Counted from the first letter of the stretch, positions 20,199 to 30,762 are shown. The stretch: DNA of 64,000 nucleotides from Mesorhizobium sp. M1E.F.Ca.ET.045.02.1.1 (GCF_003952485.1 NZ_CP034447.1:4540501-4604500), one strand, 5' to 3'. Made by a program: numbers and translations. The notes: generated from the sequence alone by a model not told the origin.

Positions 20199-21703
20199 TG
20201 ACCGACTGGCCAATCCTCTCGCTGGTCACCTTCCTGCCGCTGGTTGGTGTTCTCTTCATTCTGCCGATCAGCGACGACAGCGAAAACGCGCGCCGCAACA
20301 TCCGCTCGATCGCCTTCATCACGACGGCGTTCACCTTCGTGGTGTCGCTGTTCATCTGGAAGGGCTTCGACAATTCGCAGGCCGGCTTCCAGTTCGTGGA
20401 AAAACACGCCTGGCTGGATTCAGGCATCTCCTACCACATGGGCGTCGACGGCATCTCGATGCTGTTCGTCATCCTGACCACCTTCCTGATGCCGCTTTGC
20501 ATCCTCGCCTCGTGGGAGGCGATCGAGAAGCGGGTCAAGGCCTATATGATCGCCTTCCTGATCCTCGAGACGCTGATGATCGGCGTGTTCTGCGCGCTCG
20601 ACATCGTGCTGTTCTATGTCTTCTTCGAGGCGGGCCTGATCCCGATGTTCATCATCATCGGCGTCTGGGGCGGCAAGCGGCGCGTCTATGCCTCGTTCAA
20701 GTTCTTCCTCTATACGCTTGCCGGCTCGGTGCTGATGCTGCTCGCCATCATGGCGATGTTCTTCCAGTCCGGCACGACCGACATGACCACGCTGTTGACG
20801 CATAACTTCCCGGCCAGCATGCAGACCTGGCTGTGGCTTGCCTTCTTCGCCTCCTTCGCGGTGAAGATGCCGATGTGGCCGGTGCACACCTGGCTGCCTG
20901 ACGCCCACGTCGAGGCACCGACGGCGGGCTCGGTCATCCTGGCCGCCATCCTGCTGAAGATGGGCGGGTACGGCTTCCTGCGCTTCTCGCTGCCGATGTT
21001 CCCGCTGGCGTCCGAGATGTTCGCGCCGCTGATCTTCACGCTCTCGGTCGTCGCCATCATCTACACCTCGCTGGTGGCGCTGATGCAGGAGGACATGAAG
21101 AAGCTGATCGCCTATTCGTCGGTCGCCCACATGGGCTTCGTCACCATGGGCACCTTCGCGATGAACCAGGAAGGCGTGCAGGGGGCGATCTACCAGATGC
21201 TCAGCCACGGCCTCGTCTCCGGCGCGCTGTTCCTGTGCGTCGGCGTCATCTACGACCGCATGCATACGCGCGAGATCGACGCCTATGGCGGGCTGGTCAA
21301 CAACATGCCGAAATACGCCACTGTGTTCATGATCTTCACCATGGCCAATGTCGGCCTGCCGGGAACCAGCGGCTTCGTCGGCGAGTTCCTGACCATGCTC
21401 GGTGTGTTCCGGGTCAACACCTGGGTGGCGTTCTTCGCCGCCACCGGCGTCATCCTGTCGGCGGCTTATGCGCTCTGGCTCTACCGCCGCGTGATCTTCG
21501 GCGCGCTGACCAAGGAAAGCCTGAAGAACCTGCTGGACCTCTCGACGCGCGAGAAGGTCATCATCTACCCGCTGGTGGCGCTGGTCATCTTCTTCGGCGT
21601 CTATCCGGCGCCGGTGTTCGACGCCACGACGCAGTCGGTCAAGGCGCTCGTCACCAACGTCACCGCTTCCATCAATTCCGCGCAGACCGCGGCGGCGAAC
21701 TGA
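20198..21703 (+). CDS. nuoM: NADH-quinone oxidoreductase subunit M
   Basis: A 501-residue antiporter-like proton-pumping subunit with about 14 helices. Signatures include [40 protein letters not shown] and [15 protein letters not shown]. It is translationally coupled to nuoL by a one-base overlap and is followed 13 bases later by nuoN. Confidence 0.97.
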   Translation: MTDWPILSLVTFLPLVGVLFILPISDDSENARRNIRSIAFITTAFTFVVSLFIWKGFDNSQAGFQFVEKHAWLDSGISYHMGVDGISMLFVILTTFLMPLCILASWEAIEKRVKAYMIAFLILETLMIGVFCALDIVLFYVFFEAGLIPMFIIIGVWGGKRRVYASFKFFLYTLAGSVLMLLAIMAMFFQSGTTDMTTLLTHNFPASMQTWLWLAFFASFAVKMPMWPVHTWLPDAHVEAPTAGSVILAAILLKMGGYGFLRFSLPMFPLASEMFAPLIFTLSVVAIIYTSLVALMQEDMKKLIAYSSVAHMGFVTMGTFAMNQEGVQGAIYQMLSHGLVSGALFLCVGVIYDRMHTREIDAYGGLVNNMPKYATVFMIFTMANVGLPGTSGFVGEFLTMLGVFRVNTWVAFFAATGVILSAAYALWLYRRVIFGALTKESLKNLLDLSTREKVIIYPLVALVIFFGVYPAPVFDATTQSVKALVTNVTASINSAQTAAAN

Positions 21704-21716
21704 CTGGGGAAACACC

Positions 21717-23153
21717 ATGACGCCGGACCTTCTCTCCAGCCTTTCGCTCTCGACGCCGGAGCTGATCCTTGCCATCGGCGCGCTCGCGCTTTTGATGGTG
21801 GGCGCCTATTCGCGCTCCAACAACACGATGACGGTGACCGGGCTCGCGGTCGTGGTACTGGTGGTCGCCGGCCTGTGGCTGGCCTTCTCCGGCGGCGAGG
21901 GATCTGCCTATGGCAGCGCCTTCGTCCAGGATTCCTTCGGCCGCTTCATGAAGACCTTGGCGCTGATCGGCTCCGCAGTAACGCTGGTCATGTCGATGCG
22001 CTTTGCCAGGCAGGAGCATTTCGACAAGTTCGAGTATCCGGTGCTGATCCTGCTCTGCACGCTCGGCATGATGCTGATGATCTCGGCCAACGGCATGATC
22101 GGGCTCTATCTCGGGCTGGAGCTGCAGTCGCTGGCGATCTATGTGCTGGCGGCGATCAACCGCGACAATCTCCGCTCGACCGAGGCGGGCCTCAAATACT
22201 TCGTCCTCGGCGCGCTGTCGTCGGGCATGCTGCTCTACGGCATCAGCCTAGTCTACGGCTACACCGGCAACACCGGCTTCCATGAGATCGCGACGGCGCT
22301 GGGCACCGGCGAGCGGCAGCTCGGCCTCGTCTTCGGTCTGGTCTTCGTGCTCGCGGGCCTTGCCTTCAAGATCTCGGCGGTGCCGTTCCATATGTGGACG
22401 CCGGACGTCTATGAAGGCGCGCCGACCCCGATCACCGCCTTCCTCGCGGCGGCGCCGAAGATGGCGGCGATGGCGCTGATCGTGCGTGTCACCATGGGCG
22501 CCTTCAAGCCGATCGCCGCCGACTGGCAGCAGATCGTTGTCTTCATCTCCATCGCCTCCATGACGCTCGGCGCCTTCGCGGCGATCGGCCAGACCAACAT
22601 CAAGCGGCTGATGGCCTATTCCTCGATCGGCCATATGGGCTATGCGCTGGTCGGCCTCGCCGCCAACAGCCAGGCCGGCGTGCGCGGCGTCGCCATCTAC
22701 ATGCTGATCTATCTGGTGATGACGCTCGGCACCTTCGCCTTCATCCTCGCCATGCGGCGCAAGGAAGGCAATGTCGAGCAGATCAGCGATCTCGCCGGAC
22801 TTGCCTCGACCAACCCGATCATGGCCACCATCCTCACCATCCTGATGTTCTCGCTGGCCGGCATTCCGCCTCTCGCGGGCTTCTGGGGGAAGTGGTACGT
22901 GTTCCTGGCCGCCATCAACGCCAACCTCTATACGCTGGCGATCATCGGCGTGCTGGCCTCGGTGGTGGGCGCCTACTATTACCTGCGCATCATCAAGATC
23001 ATGTGGTTCGACGAGCCGGTCGGCGGCTTCGTGCCGATGGCGAGCGAGCTGCGCCTCGTGCTCGGCGTCAGCGGCGCCTTCGTGCTGTTCTACGTGCTGA
23101 TCGGCGGGCCGATCGGCAGCTACGCCGAAGCCGCCGCCAAGACCTTCTTCTGA
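21717..23153 (+). CDS. nuoN: NADH-quinone oxidoreductase subunit N
   Basis: A 478-residue antiporter-like subunit, the last complex I gene of the operon. It shows [40 protein letters not shown] and [26 protein letters not shown] precedes the start. The biotin ligase gene begins 4 bases after its stop, so the operon probably continues. Confidence 0.97.
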   Translation: MTPDLLSSLSLSTPELILAIGALALLMVGAYSRSNNTMTVTGLAVVVLVVAGLWLAFSGGEGSAYGSAFVQDSFGRFMKTLALIGSAVTLVMSMRFARQEHFDKFEYPVLILLCTLGMMLMISANGMIGLYLGLELQSLAIYVLAAINRDNLRSTEAGLKYFVLGALSSGMLLYGISLVYGYTGNTGFHEIATALGTGERQLGLVFGLVFVLAGLAFKISAVPFHMWTPDVYEGAPTPITAFLAAAPKMAAMALIVRVTMGAFKPIAADWQQIVVFISIASMTLGAFAAIGQTNIKRLMAYSSIGHMGYALVGLAANSQAGVRGVAIYMLIYLVMTLGTFAFILAMRRKEGNVEQISDLAGLASTNPIMATILTILMFSLAGIPPLAGFWGKWYVFLAAINANLYTLAIIGVLASVVGAYYYLRIIKIMWFDEPVGGFVPMASELRLVLGVSGAFVLFYVLIGGPIGSYAEAAAKTFF

Positions 23154-23157
23154 CGGG

Positions 23158-23979
23158 ATGGCATTTCGGCTGGCTCCAACCGCGGCGTCGGAGGGGTTCC
23201 GGCTCGAGGCCCATGACAGTGTCGGCTCGACCAACGCGCTGGCGCTGGACCATGCGCGGGCCGGCGATCCGGGAAAACTCTGGATCGTCTCGAAGAAGCA
23301 GGAAAGCGGGCGCGGGCGGCGCGGCCGCGCCTGGGCGACGCCTGAAGGCAATCTGGCGGCAACACTGCTCCTGGTTCCCGGCGGCGAACTGCGGCTCGCC
23401 GCGACGCTCGGCTTCGTCGCGGGACTGGCGCTGGCCGACGCGCTCGATGCCGTCGTTCCGCAGGGCCGGATCGCCGTCGGCCTTGACGGCGGCAGTGAAG
23501 GACGCAACCGCTTCGAGCTGAAATGGCCGAACGACGTGCTCGCCTCCGGCGCCAAGCTCGCCGGCATCCTGCTGGAATCGGCGATGCTCGAAGGCGGCCG
23601 CTTTGCCGTTGCCGTCGGCATCGGCGTCAATGTCGTGGCTTACCCCGAGGATTTGCCCTATCCGGCGACATCGCTGCAGGCGTTGGGCGCCAATTGCGAT
23701 GCCGAGAGGCTGTTCCTGGCGCTTTCGGATGCCTGGAGCGAGAACGCCAGACTGTGGGACGACGGACGCGGGCTTGCCGCGATCAGGAAGCGCTGGCTGG
23801 CGCGCGCGGCCGGGCTCGGCGGCGAGGTTGCTGTCAGAATTGACGGCAATGTGGTTCGTGGCGTCTTCGAGACCATTGACGAGGACTGCCGTTTCGTGAT
23901 CCGCGACGATGACGGATCGGTTCTGACGATCGCGGCCGGCGACGTGCATTTCGGCGCGGTCGCCTCGGCGCGAGGTTGA
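23158..23979 (+). CDS. birA: Biotin--[acetyl-CoA-carboxylase] ligase
   Basis: A 273-residue monofunctional BirA that activates biotin to biotinyl-AMP and attaches it to carboxylases. Motifs are STNALA, the biotinyl-AMP loop GRGRRGRAWATPEGNL, KWPNDVL and GIGVNV, with a short SH3-like C-terminal domain. There is no N-terminal DNA-binding domain, so it is not a repressor. It sits 4 bases after nuoN and 36 bases before the RNase J gene, an order common in rhizobia. Confidence 0.94.
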   Translation: MAFRLAPTAASEGFRLEAHDSVGSTNALALDHARAGDPGKLWIVSKKQESGRGRRGRAWATPEGNLAATLLLVPGGELRLAATLGFVAGLALADALDAVVPQGRIAVGLDGGSEGRNRFELKWPNDVLASGAKLAGILLESAMLEGGRFAVAVGIGVNVVAYPEDLPYPATSLQALGANCDAERLFLALSDAWSENARLWDDGRGLAAIRKRWLARAAGLGGEVAVRIDGNVVRGVFETIDEDCRFVIRDDDGSVLTIAAGDVHFGAVASARG

Positions 23980-24015
23980 TTGACTTGGCCTGAGCGGCCA
24001 GGAAGGAAAGAATTC

Positions 24016-25686
24016 ATGGCGAATAGAGAAAACGCCGAACTCGTGTTCGCGCCGCTCGGCGGCGTCGGCGAGATCGGCATGAACTTCGCCCTTTATGGCT
24101 ACGGACCGGCGGACGCGCGCGAGTGGATCGTCGTCGATGTCGGCGTCACCTTTCCCGATACCGCGCATCCGGGCGTCGACCTCATCCTGCCCGACACGCG
24201 CTTCATCGAGGAGAACCTCGACGGCTTGCGCGGCATCGTCATCACGCATGCGCATGAGGACCACTACGGCGCGCTGCTCGACATCTGGCCGAAGCTCAAA
24301 GTCCCGGTCTGGATGACGCCGTTCACCGCAGGGCTACTGGAGGCCAAGCGGCAGGGCGAGCAGAATGCGCCGAAGATTCCGGCCTCCGTCTACCGGGCCG
24401 GCGAGAAGTTCACCATCGGGCCGTTCGAGATCGAAGCCATCCCGGTGGCGCACTCCATCCCCGAGCCGATGTCGCTGGCGATCACCACGCCGGCAGGCAC
24501 GGTCATCCACACTGGCGACTGGAAGATTGATCCGGCGCCGACGATCGGGCCGAAGACCGACGAGGCGCGTTTTCGCGCCTATGGCGACAAGGGCGTGCTG
24601 GCGCTGATCTGCGATTCCACCAATGCGCTGAGGGAAGGCGACTCGCCGTCGGAAGTGGCGGTCGGCGAAGGCCTCAAGGGCGTCATCGAGAAGGCCAAGG
24701 GCCGCGTCGCGGTGACCACATTTTCCTCCAATGTCGGGCGCATCGTCTCGATCGCCAGGGCGGCGCGCGATGCCGGCCGGCAATGCCTGGTGCTCGGCCG
24801 CTCGCTGAAGCGCGTCATCGATGTCGCGAGCGAGCTCGGCTACATGGACGGCCTGCCGGAATTCATTGGCGAGGAGGATTACGGCTTCATCCCGCGCGAG
24901 AACCTGGTGATCATCTGCACCGGCAGCCAGGGCGAGCCGCTGGCCGCACTCGCGAAACTCTCGCGCGACGAGATGAAGTCGGTGGCGCTGACCGCCGGCG
25001 ACACGGTGGTGTTTTCCTCCCGCACCATTCCCGGCAACGAGAAGGCGATCCTGGAGATCAAGAACCGGCTGATCGACCTCGGCATGAAGATCATCGAGGA
25101 CGGCGACGCGCTGGTGCATGTCTCGGGCCATCCGCGCCGCAGCGAGCTGCGCAAGATGTATGAATGGGTGCGGCCGCAGATCGGGGTGCCGGTGCATGGC
25201 GAGGCGGCGCATCTGGTGGCGCAGGGTTCGCTGATGTCGATGTCGGGCATCGGCCAGGTGGCGCAGGTGCGCGACGGCGACATGCTGAGGCTCTGGCCCG
25301 GCCCCGCCACGATCATCGACCAGGTGCCGTTCGGCCGCCTCTACAAGGACGGTTATCTGATCGGCACCGACCAGGCCATGGGCATACGCGACCGGCGCAA
25401 GCTGTCCTTCGCCGGCCATGTCGCGGTCAATGTCGTGCTCGACGACAAATACGAGCTCGCCGGCGATCCCGATCTGGTGGCGATCGGCGTCGCCGAGGCG
25501 GACGCCAACGGCGAAACGCTGGAAGACCTGATGCTCGATGCGGCAATCGGCGCGGTGGACTCGATCCCCCGCCAGCGCCGAAAAGACCTCGACCTTGTGC
25601 AGGAGGCGGTGCGCCGTGCCGTGCGCGGCGCCGCCAACGAAGCCTGGGGCAAGAAGCCGCTGGTGACTGTATTCGTCACGCGGTGA
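24016..25686 (+). CDS. rnj: Ribonuclease J
   Basis: A 556-residue metallo-beta-lactamase/beta-CASP ribonuclease for mRNA decay and rRNA maturation in the cytoplasm. The zinc-binding HAHEDHYG motif, the HTGDWK stretch and the beta-CASP motifs around STNALREGDSPSE and HVSGHPRR are visible. The start at 24016 (MANRENAELVFAPLGGVGEIG) is chosen because GGAAGGAAAG precedes it and the family begins here; an in-frame ATG 12 codons upstream lacks such a site. Confidence 0.94.
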   Translation: MANRENAELVFAPLGGVGEIGMNFALYGYGPADAREWIVVDVGVTFPDTAHPGVDLILPDTRFIEENLDGLRGIVITHAHEDHYGALLDIWPKLKVPVWMTPFTAGLLEAKRQGEQNAPKIPASVYRAGEKFTIGPFEIEAIPVAHSIPEPMSLAITTPAGTVIHTGDWKIDPAPTIGPKTDEARFRAYGDKGVLALICDSTNALREGDSPSEVAVGEGLKGVIEKAKGRVAVTTFSSNVGRIVSIARAARDAGRQCLVLGRSLKRVIDVASELGYMDGLPEFIGEEDYGFIPRENLVIICTGSQGEPLAALAKLSRDEMKSVALTAGDTVVFSSRTIPGNEKAILEIKNRLIDLGMKIIEDGDALVHVSGHPRRSELRKMYEWVRPQIGVPVHGEAAHLVAQGSLMSMSGIGQVAQVRDGDMLRLWPGPATIIDQVPFGRLYKDGYLIGTDQAMGIRDRRKLSFAGHVAVNVVLDDKYELAGDPDLVAIGVAEADANGETLEDLMLDAAIGAVDSIPRQRRKDLDLVQEAVRRAVRGAANEAWGKKPLVTVFVTR

Positions 25687-25693
25687 CGAATAA

Positions 25694-25809
25694 GGGAATA
25701 GGGGAGTAAGGCAGTAGGGGAGTAGGGGAGTAGGGAAGAATGAATAGTTTGCATTTCTTCGGCTTACTGTTTTCCCTACTCCCTTACTGCCCTACTCCCT
25801 TACTCCCCT
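25694..25809. repeat. Long imperfect inverted repeat of GGGAGTA units
   Basis: Left arm of repeated AGTAGGGG/GGGAGTA units (25694-25737), a ~30-base centre, and a right arm of CCCTACTCCCTTACTGCC units (25772-25809). The RNA would fold into a ~40-bp hairpin between the RNase J and epimerase genes, possibly acting as terminator or stabiliser. The units resemble those flanking the four-helix gene at 8404 and 8833. Confidence 0.8.
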
Positions 25810-25825
25810 AAAACCGGAGCGTTTT

Positions 25826-26230
25826 ATGCTCGGACGCCTGAACCATGTCGCACTTGCCGTGCCGGATCTGGCTGCGGCGATCGCGGCCTATCGCGATACA
25901 CTGGGCGCGCGGCTCAGCGAACCGCAGGCACTGCCAGAACACGGCGTGACGGTGGTGTTCGTCGATGTCGGCAACACCAAGATCGAATTGCTGGAACCGC
26001 TGGGCGAGGCTTCGCCGATCGCCGCATTCCTCGAGAAGAATCCGTCGGGCGGCATGCATCACGTCTGTTACGAGGTGGACGACATCCTGGCCGCGCGCGA
26101 TCATCTCAAGGCGAGCGGCGCGCGCGTGCTCGGCGACGGCAACCCGAAGACCGGCGCGCATGGCAAGCCGGTGCTGTTCCTGCATCCCAAGGACTTCTTC
26201 GGCACGCTCGTCGAACTGGAGCAGGCATGA
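25826..26230 (+). CDS. mce: Methylmalonyl-CoA epimerase
   Basis: A 134-residue vicinal-oxygen-chelate protein that interconverts (R)- and (S)-methylmalonyl-CoA, feeding the B12-dependent mutase. Metal-ligand positions are visible in LNHVALAVPD near the N-terminus, GGMHHVCYEVDD and the C-terminal FGTLVELEQ. GGAG precedes the start. Its stop overlaps the next start (ATGA). Confidence 0.92.
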   Translation: MLGRLNHVALAVPDLAAAIAAYRDTLGARLSEPQALPEHGVTVVFVDVGNTKIELLEPLGEASPIAAFLEKNPSGGMHHVCYEVDDILAARDHLKASGARVLGDGNPKTGAHGKPVLFLHPKDFFGTLVELEQA

Positions 26231-26502
26231 ACTGGGTTTCTTTCGTAGCGCTGTTCTTCGTCACCTGGTGGCTGGTGCTGTTCGCCGTGCTGCCGTTCAG
26301 CGTGCGCACGCAGGACGAGGACCAGGATGTGACGCTCGGCACGGTTTCGAGCGCTCCGAAAGGACCGCATATGCTGCGTGCGGCGATTCGCACGACGATC
26401 GTCACCGCGATCGTGATCGGCATCTTCTACGGCCTGACGAGGGGGGGCGGCCTAAGCTTGGACGATATCCCGCATATCATACCGGACTTTAGTCATAAGT
26501 AA
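26227..26502 (+). CDS. DUF1467 family membrane protein
   Basis: A 91-residue protein with two membrane helices (residues about 5-22 and 56-74) and the family-typical junction LPFSVRTQDE. DUF1467 proteins are widespread in alphaproteobacteria, of unknown function, and often follow the epimerase gene as here. The ATGA overlap implies coupled translation. Confidence 0.88.
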   Translation: MNWVSFVALFFVTWWLVLFAVLPFSVRTQDEDQDVTLGTVSSAPKGPHMLRAAIRTTIVTAIVIGIFYGLTRGGGLSLDDIPHIIPDFSHK

Positions 26503-26561
26503 CGGCCGCTAAAGTCCCTGCTCAGTTTCCGCAAGTATTGAGCAGAAGGCGCCCGTTTTGG

Positions 26562-26591
26562 TTGAAATCGGAAGCCGGCTTCCGATTTCAA
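26562..26591. repeat. Perfect 30-bp palindrome
   Basis: Positions 26562-26591 are an exact palindrome centred on AAGCCGGCTT, with arms starting TTGAAATCGG. No T-run follows on either strand, so it is not a classic terminator. It may end the epimerase-DUF1467 transcript as a hairpin or be an operator. Confidence 0.75.
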
Positions 26592-26647
26592 TGGGCTGAC
26601 GCGACGTAATGCTGTTTAGTAATTTGTCGTGCTAAGCAGATGATTGC

Positions 26648-26799
26648 ACAAAAAAAATGCAAGGCACGAGGCCTTGCAATTTAAACGCGTCCGATCCGTT
26701 TCCGGTGTCCGGCGGCAGCGAGTTACCGCGCCTAGATCGCATCCTCCCAAGACTTTGACCGCGTAGGAGGGCAGATTTTTCTCCGCCCTCTCGGTTATC
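26648..26799 (-). ncRNA. Candidate small RNA upstream of proS
   Basis: A minus-strand unit of about 150 bases has a promoter (26834-26806), an internal hairpin at 26767-26790 with a 9-bp stem allowing one G-U pair and an A-rich loop, and a terminator at 26650-26678. The surrounding 586-base gap has no convincing protein gene. Conserved rhizobial alpha-r sRNAs occupy gaps of this kind; alpha-r45 is one to test, but I cannot assign a family. Confidence 0.6.
26650..26678 (-). terminator. Rho-independent terminator of the candidate sRNA
   Basis: On the minus strand TGCAAGGC and GCCTTGCA pair as a perfect 8-bp stem with a 5-base loop, followed directly by eight T residues (26657-26650). Confidence 0.85.
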
Positions 26800-26805
26800 G
26801 GCGCA

Positions 26806-26834
26806 CACTAGACCAACGCAGGTGAAAATGTCAC
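26806..26834 (-). promoter_or_regulatory. Promoter of the candidate sRNA
   Basis: Minus strand GTGACA (26834-26829), 17-base spacer, CTAGTG (26811-26806). The match to the sigma-70 consensus is moderate but the spacing is ideal and it sits just before the hairpin-rich unit. Confidence 0.5.
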
Positions 26835-27088
26835 GAAGAATTTTGCCTCCAAACGGGCAATATCGTGCTGCACTGCACAATAGTGGGGCAGGGCTTGCTT
26901 GTGAATCGATCAAAAAGCCATAAGCGCCACTTTGGCGGCCAAACAGCCGTTTTTTGATCAGGTTCAGAACACCCCGACACTTTGGAGCGCTCGGGTTTCC
27001 ATTCCGTCATGAAATGGCTATGAAGCCCGAGCAAACAGCCTCGGTTGCGCCGATTCCGGCGCCGCTATCCTCACTTACGGACCACTCC

Positions 27089-28414
27089 ATGCGTTTGTCG
27101 CGCTACTTCCTGCCCATTCTCAAAGAAAATCCTCGCGAAGCCGAGATCGTCTCGCACCGGCTGATGCTGCGCGCCGGCATGATCCGCCAGCAGGGGCAGG
27201 GCAGCTTTTCCTGGCTGCCGCTCGGCAAACGGGTGCTGGACAAGGTCTGCCAGATCATCCGCGAAGAGCAGAACCGGGCAGGCGCGCTGGAAATCCTGAT
27301 GCCGACCATCCAGTCGGCGGATCTGTGGCGCGAGAGCGGGCGCTACAACGACTACGGCAAGGAGATGCTGCGCATCAAGGATCGCCAGGACCGCGATATG
27401 CTCTACGGTCCGACCAATGAGGAAATGGTCACGGAAATCTTCCGCGCCTACGTCAAGTCCTACAAGGACCTGCCGCTCAACCTCTACCATATCCAGTGGA
27501 AGTTCCGCGACGAAGTGCGTCCCCGCTTCGGCGTCATGCGCTCGCGCGAGTTCCTGATGAAGGACGCTTACTCGTTCGACCTGGATTTTGAAGGCGCCAA
27601 GGCCGCCTACAACCGCATGTTCGTCTCCTATCTCAGGACGTTCACGCGCATGGGGCTGCAGGCCATTCCGATGCGCGCCGATACCGGCCCCATCGGCGGC
27701 GACCTCAGCCACGAGTTCATCATCCTGGCCGAAACCGGCGAGAGCCAGGTGTTCTGCGACCGTGCCTATCTGTCGCTCGACGTGCCTGGCGCGGACACGA
27801 ACTTCTCTAACGACGCCGAGATCGGCGGCATCGTGAAGACGTGGACGACACCTTACGCGGCCACCGACGAGATGCATGACGAAGCGGCGTGGGCGAACGT
27901 TTCCGAGGGCGACAGGCTCTCCGCGCGCGGCATCGAGGTCGGCCATATCTTCCATTTCGGCGAGAAGTATTCCAAGCCGATGGGCGCCAAGGTGACAGGG
28001 CCCGACGGCAAGGACCATTTCGCTTCGGGCGGCTCCTACGGCATCGGCCCGTCGCGGCTGGTCGCGGCGATCATCGAGGCGAGCCATGACGAGAACGGCA
28101 TCATCTGGCCGGAAGCGGTGGCGCCGTTCGATATCGGCCTGATCAACATGAAGGCGGGCGACGTCGAATGCGACCGCGTCTGCGACGAGCTCTACGCGGC
28201 GCTCTCCGCGGCCGGCAAGGACGTTCTCTATGACGACACCGACCAGCGGCCCGGCGGCAAGTTCGCCACCGCCGACCTGATCGGCCTGCCATGGCAGGTG
28301 ATCGTCGGTCCGCGCGGCGTGGCCGCCGGCGAGGTCGAGATCAAGAACCGCCGCAGCGGAGAGCGTGAGACGCTGCCGATCGCCGAGGCCAAGAAGCGCC
28401 TGGGTATAGCCTGA
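27089..28414 (+). CDS. proS: Prolyl-tRNA synthetase (short bacterial type)
   Basis: A 441-residue class II aminoacyl-tRNA synthetase charging tRNA-Pro. Class II motif 2 is in [20 protein letters not shown] and the ATP-binding end in [15 protein letters not shown]. It lacks the editing insertion of the ~570-residue E. coli type, as is normal in alphaproteobacteria. The start at 27089 ([19 protein letters not shown]) matches that family's N-terminus; in-frame codons upstream would add a non-conserved 23-45 residues. Confidence 0.95.
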   Translation: MRLSRYFLPILKENPREAEIVSHRLMLRAGMIRQQGQGSFSWLPLGKRVLDKVCQIIREEQNRAGALEILMPTIQSADLWRESGRYNDYGKEMLRIKDRQDRDMLYGPTNEEMVTEIFRAYVKSYKDLPLNLYHIQWKFRDEVRPRFGVMRSREFLMKDAYSFDLDFEGAKAAYNRMFVSYLRTFTRMGLQAIPMRADTGPIGGDLSHEFIILAETGESQVFCDRAYLSLDVPGADTNFSNDAEIGGIVKTWTTPYAATDEMHDEAAWANVSEGDRLSARGIEVGHIFHFGEKYSKPMGAKVTGPDGKDHFASGGSYGIGPSRLVAAIIEASHDENGIIWPEAVAPFDIGLINMKAGDVECDRVCDELYAALSAAGKDVLYDDTDQRPGGKFATADLIGLPWQVIVGPRGVAAGEVEIKNRRSGERETLPIAEAKKRLGIA

Positions 28415-29697
28415 TGAGCGAGGCGGCTGCAGCCCGAAAGTCGGCAGGCGCCTTTTCAGGCTTCGAGCGCATGGTGGCGTGGCGCTACCTGCGTTCGCGC
28501 CGCAAGGAGACGGTGATCTCGGTCATCGCCTCGATCTCGTTCCTCGGCATCATGCTTGGCGTCGCGACGCTGATCGTCGTCATGGCGGTGATGAACGGTT
28601 TTCGCGCCGAGCTGCTGACCCGCATCCTCGGCGTCAACGGCCATCTGATCGTGCAGCCGCTCGATTCGCCGCTGGAGGACTACGCCCAGGTGGCGAGCCG
28701 CATCAACGGCGTTGCCGGCGTCAAATACGCCATCCCGCTGATCGACGGACAGGTGCTGGCGCAGGGCAATGTCGGCGGCGGTGTGGGCGCGCTGGTGCGC
28801 GGCATCCGCGGCGAAGATCTCGGCAAGATCGCGATCGTGTCCGGCAACATCAAGCAGGGTACGCTGGAAGGCTTCGATACCGGCGAAGGTGTGGCGATCG
28901 GCAAGCGCATGGCCGAGAATCTCGGCCTCGTGCTCGGCGACACGATCACGCTGATCTCGCCGGAAGGCGACGTCACCCCGCTCGGCACCACGCCGCGCAT
29001 GAAGGGCTACAAGATCACGGCGATCTTCGAGGTCGGCATGTCGGAATATGACAGCTCGATCGTCTACATGCCGTTTTCGGAAGCGCAGCTCTATTTCAAC
29101 ATGGACGGGCGGGCGCAGACCATCGAGATCTATGTCGACAACCCCGACAATGTCGACGTGCTGAAGCCGCTGGTCGAACAGGCGGCGCAGCGGCCGATCG
29201 ACCTCGTCGACTGGCGCCAGCGCAACGAGACCTTCTTCTCGGCGCTGCAGGTCGAGCGCAACGTCATGTTCATGATCCTGACGCTGATCGTGCTGGTGGC
29301 GGCGCTCAACATCATTTCCGGCCTCGTCATGCTGGTGAAGGACAAGGGCCATGACATCGCCATCCTGCGCACGATGGGGGCTTCGCGCGGCGCGATCCTG
29401 CGCATCTTCCTGATGACGGGGGCCGCGATCGGCGTGACCGGGACCATCGCCGGCGTGCTGCTCGGCGTGGTCATCTGCCTCAACATCGAATCGATCCGCC
29501 AGTTCTTCTCCTGGATGACCGGCAGGATCCTGTTCAATCCCGAGCTCTATTTCCTCAGCCAACTGCCTGCGAAGATGGATCCGCGCGAGACCACCTATGT
29601 CGTTATCATGGCGCTCGCCTTATCCTTCCTGGCCACGCTGTTTCCTGCCTGGCGGGCGGCTAGGCTCGATCCGGTCGAAGCCTTGAGGTACGAGTGA
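28414..29697 (+). CDS. lolC: Lipoprotein-releasing ABC transporter permease (LolC/LolE type)
   Basis: A 427-residue inner-membrane permease that with LolD extracts lipoproteins for transfer to LolA. One N-terminal helix (about residues 38-62), a large periplasmic domain and three C-terminal helices with the FtsX-type [11 protein letters not shown] coupling motif are visible. A single permease gene next to lolD suggests a homodimer (LolF-like). The start overlaps the proS stop by one base and the stop overlaps lolD. Confidence 0.93.
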   Translation: MSEAAAARKSAGAFSGFERMVAWRYLRSRRKETVISVIASISFLGIMLGVATLIVVMAVMNGFRAELLTRILGVNGHLIVQPLDSPLEDYAQVASRINGVAGVKYAIPLIDGQVLAQGNVGGGVGALVRGIRGEDLGKIAIVSGNIKQGTLEGFDTGEGVAIGKRMAENLGLVLGDTITLISPEGDVTPLGTTPRMKGYKITAIFEVGMSEYDSSIVYMPFSEAQLYFNMDGRAQTIEIYVDNPDNVDVLKPLVEQAAQRPIDLVDWRQRNETFFSALQVERNVMFMILTLIVLVAALNIISGLVMLVKDKGHDIAILRTMGASRGAILRIFLMTGAAIGVTGTIAGVLLGVVICLNIESIRQFFSWMTGRILFNPELYFLSQLPAKMDPRETTYVVIMALALSFLATLFPAWRAARLDPVEALRYE

Positions 29698-30377
29698 TGG
29701 CCGAAGCCATTATCGAGCTGAAGGGCGTCGAGCGGCACTATGTCCAGGGGCCCCGCAAGCTGACTATTCTCAACGGCGCCGACTTTTCGCTGCGTCGCGG
29801 CGAGATGGTGGCGCTGGTGGCGCCATCGGGCTCCGGCAAGTCGACCTTGCTGCATACGGCGGGACTGCTCGAGCGCCCGGACGCGGGGGACGTGATCCTT
29901 GCCGGCCGTGCCTGTGGCCGGCTCTCCGACGAAGAACGCACGGCGATCCGCCGCAACGATATCGGCTTCGTCTATCAGTTCCATCATCTGCTGCCGGAGT
30001 TCTCGGCCATCGAAAACATCATGATGCCGCAGTTGATCAAGGGACTTCCCCCCAAGGAGGCGTCGGAGCGGGCGGCACAGCTTCTCGACTACATGCAGAT
30101 CGGCAAGCGCGCGCAGCACCGGCCGGCCGAGCTTTCCGGCGGCGAACAGCAGCGCGTGGCGATCGCGCGCGCCGTCGCCAACGCGCCGCTGGTGCTTCTC
30201 GCCGACGAGCCGACCGGCAATCTCGATCCGACGACCGCCTCCTATGTCTTCGACGCGCTGGAGGCGCTTGTCAGGCAATCGGGGCTGGCGGCGTTGATCG
30301 TCACCCACAATCACGAGCTGGCCTCGCGCATGGACCGGCGGGTGACGCTGGCCGAGGGCAAGGTGGTTCCGCTGTAA
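29697..30377 (+). CDS. lolD: Lipoprotein-releasing ABC transporter ATPase LolD
   Basis: A 226-residue ABC ATPase. Walker A is SGSGKSTLL, the signature is [14 protein letters not shown], Walker B is [12 protein letters not shown] and the switch His is in IVTHNHE. The ATG at 29697 overlaps the permease stop (TGATG), so the two are translated together. Confidence 0.94.
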   Translation: MAEAIIELKGVERHYVQGPRKLTILNGADFSLRRGEMVALVAPSGSGKSTLLHTAGLLERPDAGDVILAGRACGRLSDEERTAIRRNDIGFVYQFHHLLPEFSAIENIMMPQLIKGLPPKEASERAAQLLDYMQIGKRAQHRPAELSGGEQQRVAIARAVANAPLVLLADEPTGNLDPTTASYVFDALEALVRQSGLAALIVTHNHELASRMDRRVTLAEGKVVPL

Positions 30378-30442
30378 CCCGTGTGTCGAGGTGTAAATCT
30401 GGGGGGGCACGGTAGGTTGAGCCGCCTTCCTTTCAGACGTTT

Positions 30443-30623
30443 GCGCTGCCCCTCATCCGCCTGCCGGCACCTTCTCCCCGTATAGTGACGGGGAGAAGGG
30501 GGCTGGCTGCGGCCTCAATGCTTATCCTGCAACGTTGACGATTGGCGAAATCAGCGAAGAGAGCGCCCCTCTCCCCGTCACTATACGGGGAGAGGATGCC
30601 GGCAGGCAGGTGAGGGGCGGCGC
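30443..30623. repeat. 181-bp nested palindromic element
   Basis: The outer arms (30443-30470 and 30594-30623) are near-perfect reverse complements around CTGCCGGCA. Inside each half is a smaller hairpin: 30471-30498 (CTTCTCCCCGT/ACGGGGAGAAG) and 30569-30594 (CTCTCCCCGT/ACGGGGAGAG). The layout is that of a rhizobial intergenic repeat, possibly doubling as the lolCD terminator. Confidence 0.85.
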
Positions 30624-30762
30624 AGGCGCCCGAAAGGAAACGACTGCCCCGCGGCCGGGGCCCATGTCTTAAAGTCCCGGTCGCGCATCTTGTTGCGTCA
30701 ACCTTTCCTTAACCGTGCCCAAACGGATCGCCGGATTGGCCCAGCACGCCGCTCCCTGATCG

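Noticed and set aside
26632..26913. 93-codon minus-strand frame in the sRNA region
   Set aside because: It runs through the predicted promoter, hairpin and terminator, has no ribosome-binding site and no family resemblance. An RNA explains the structures better.
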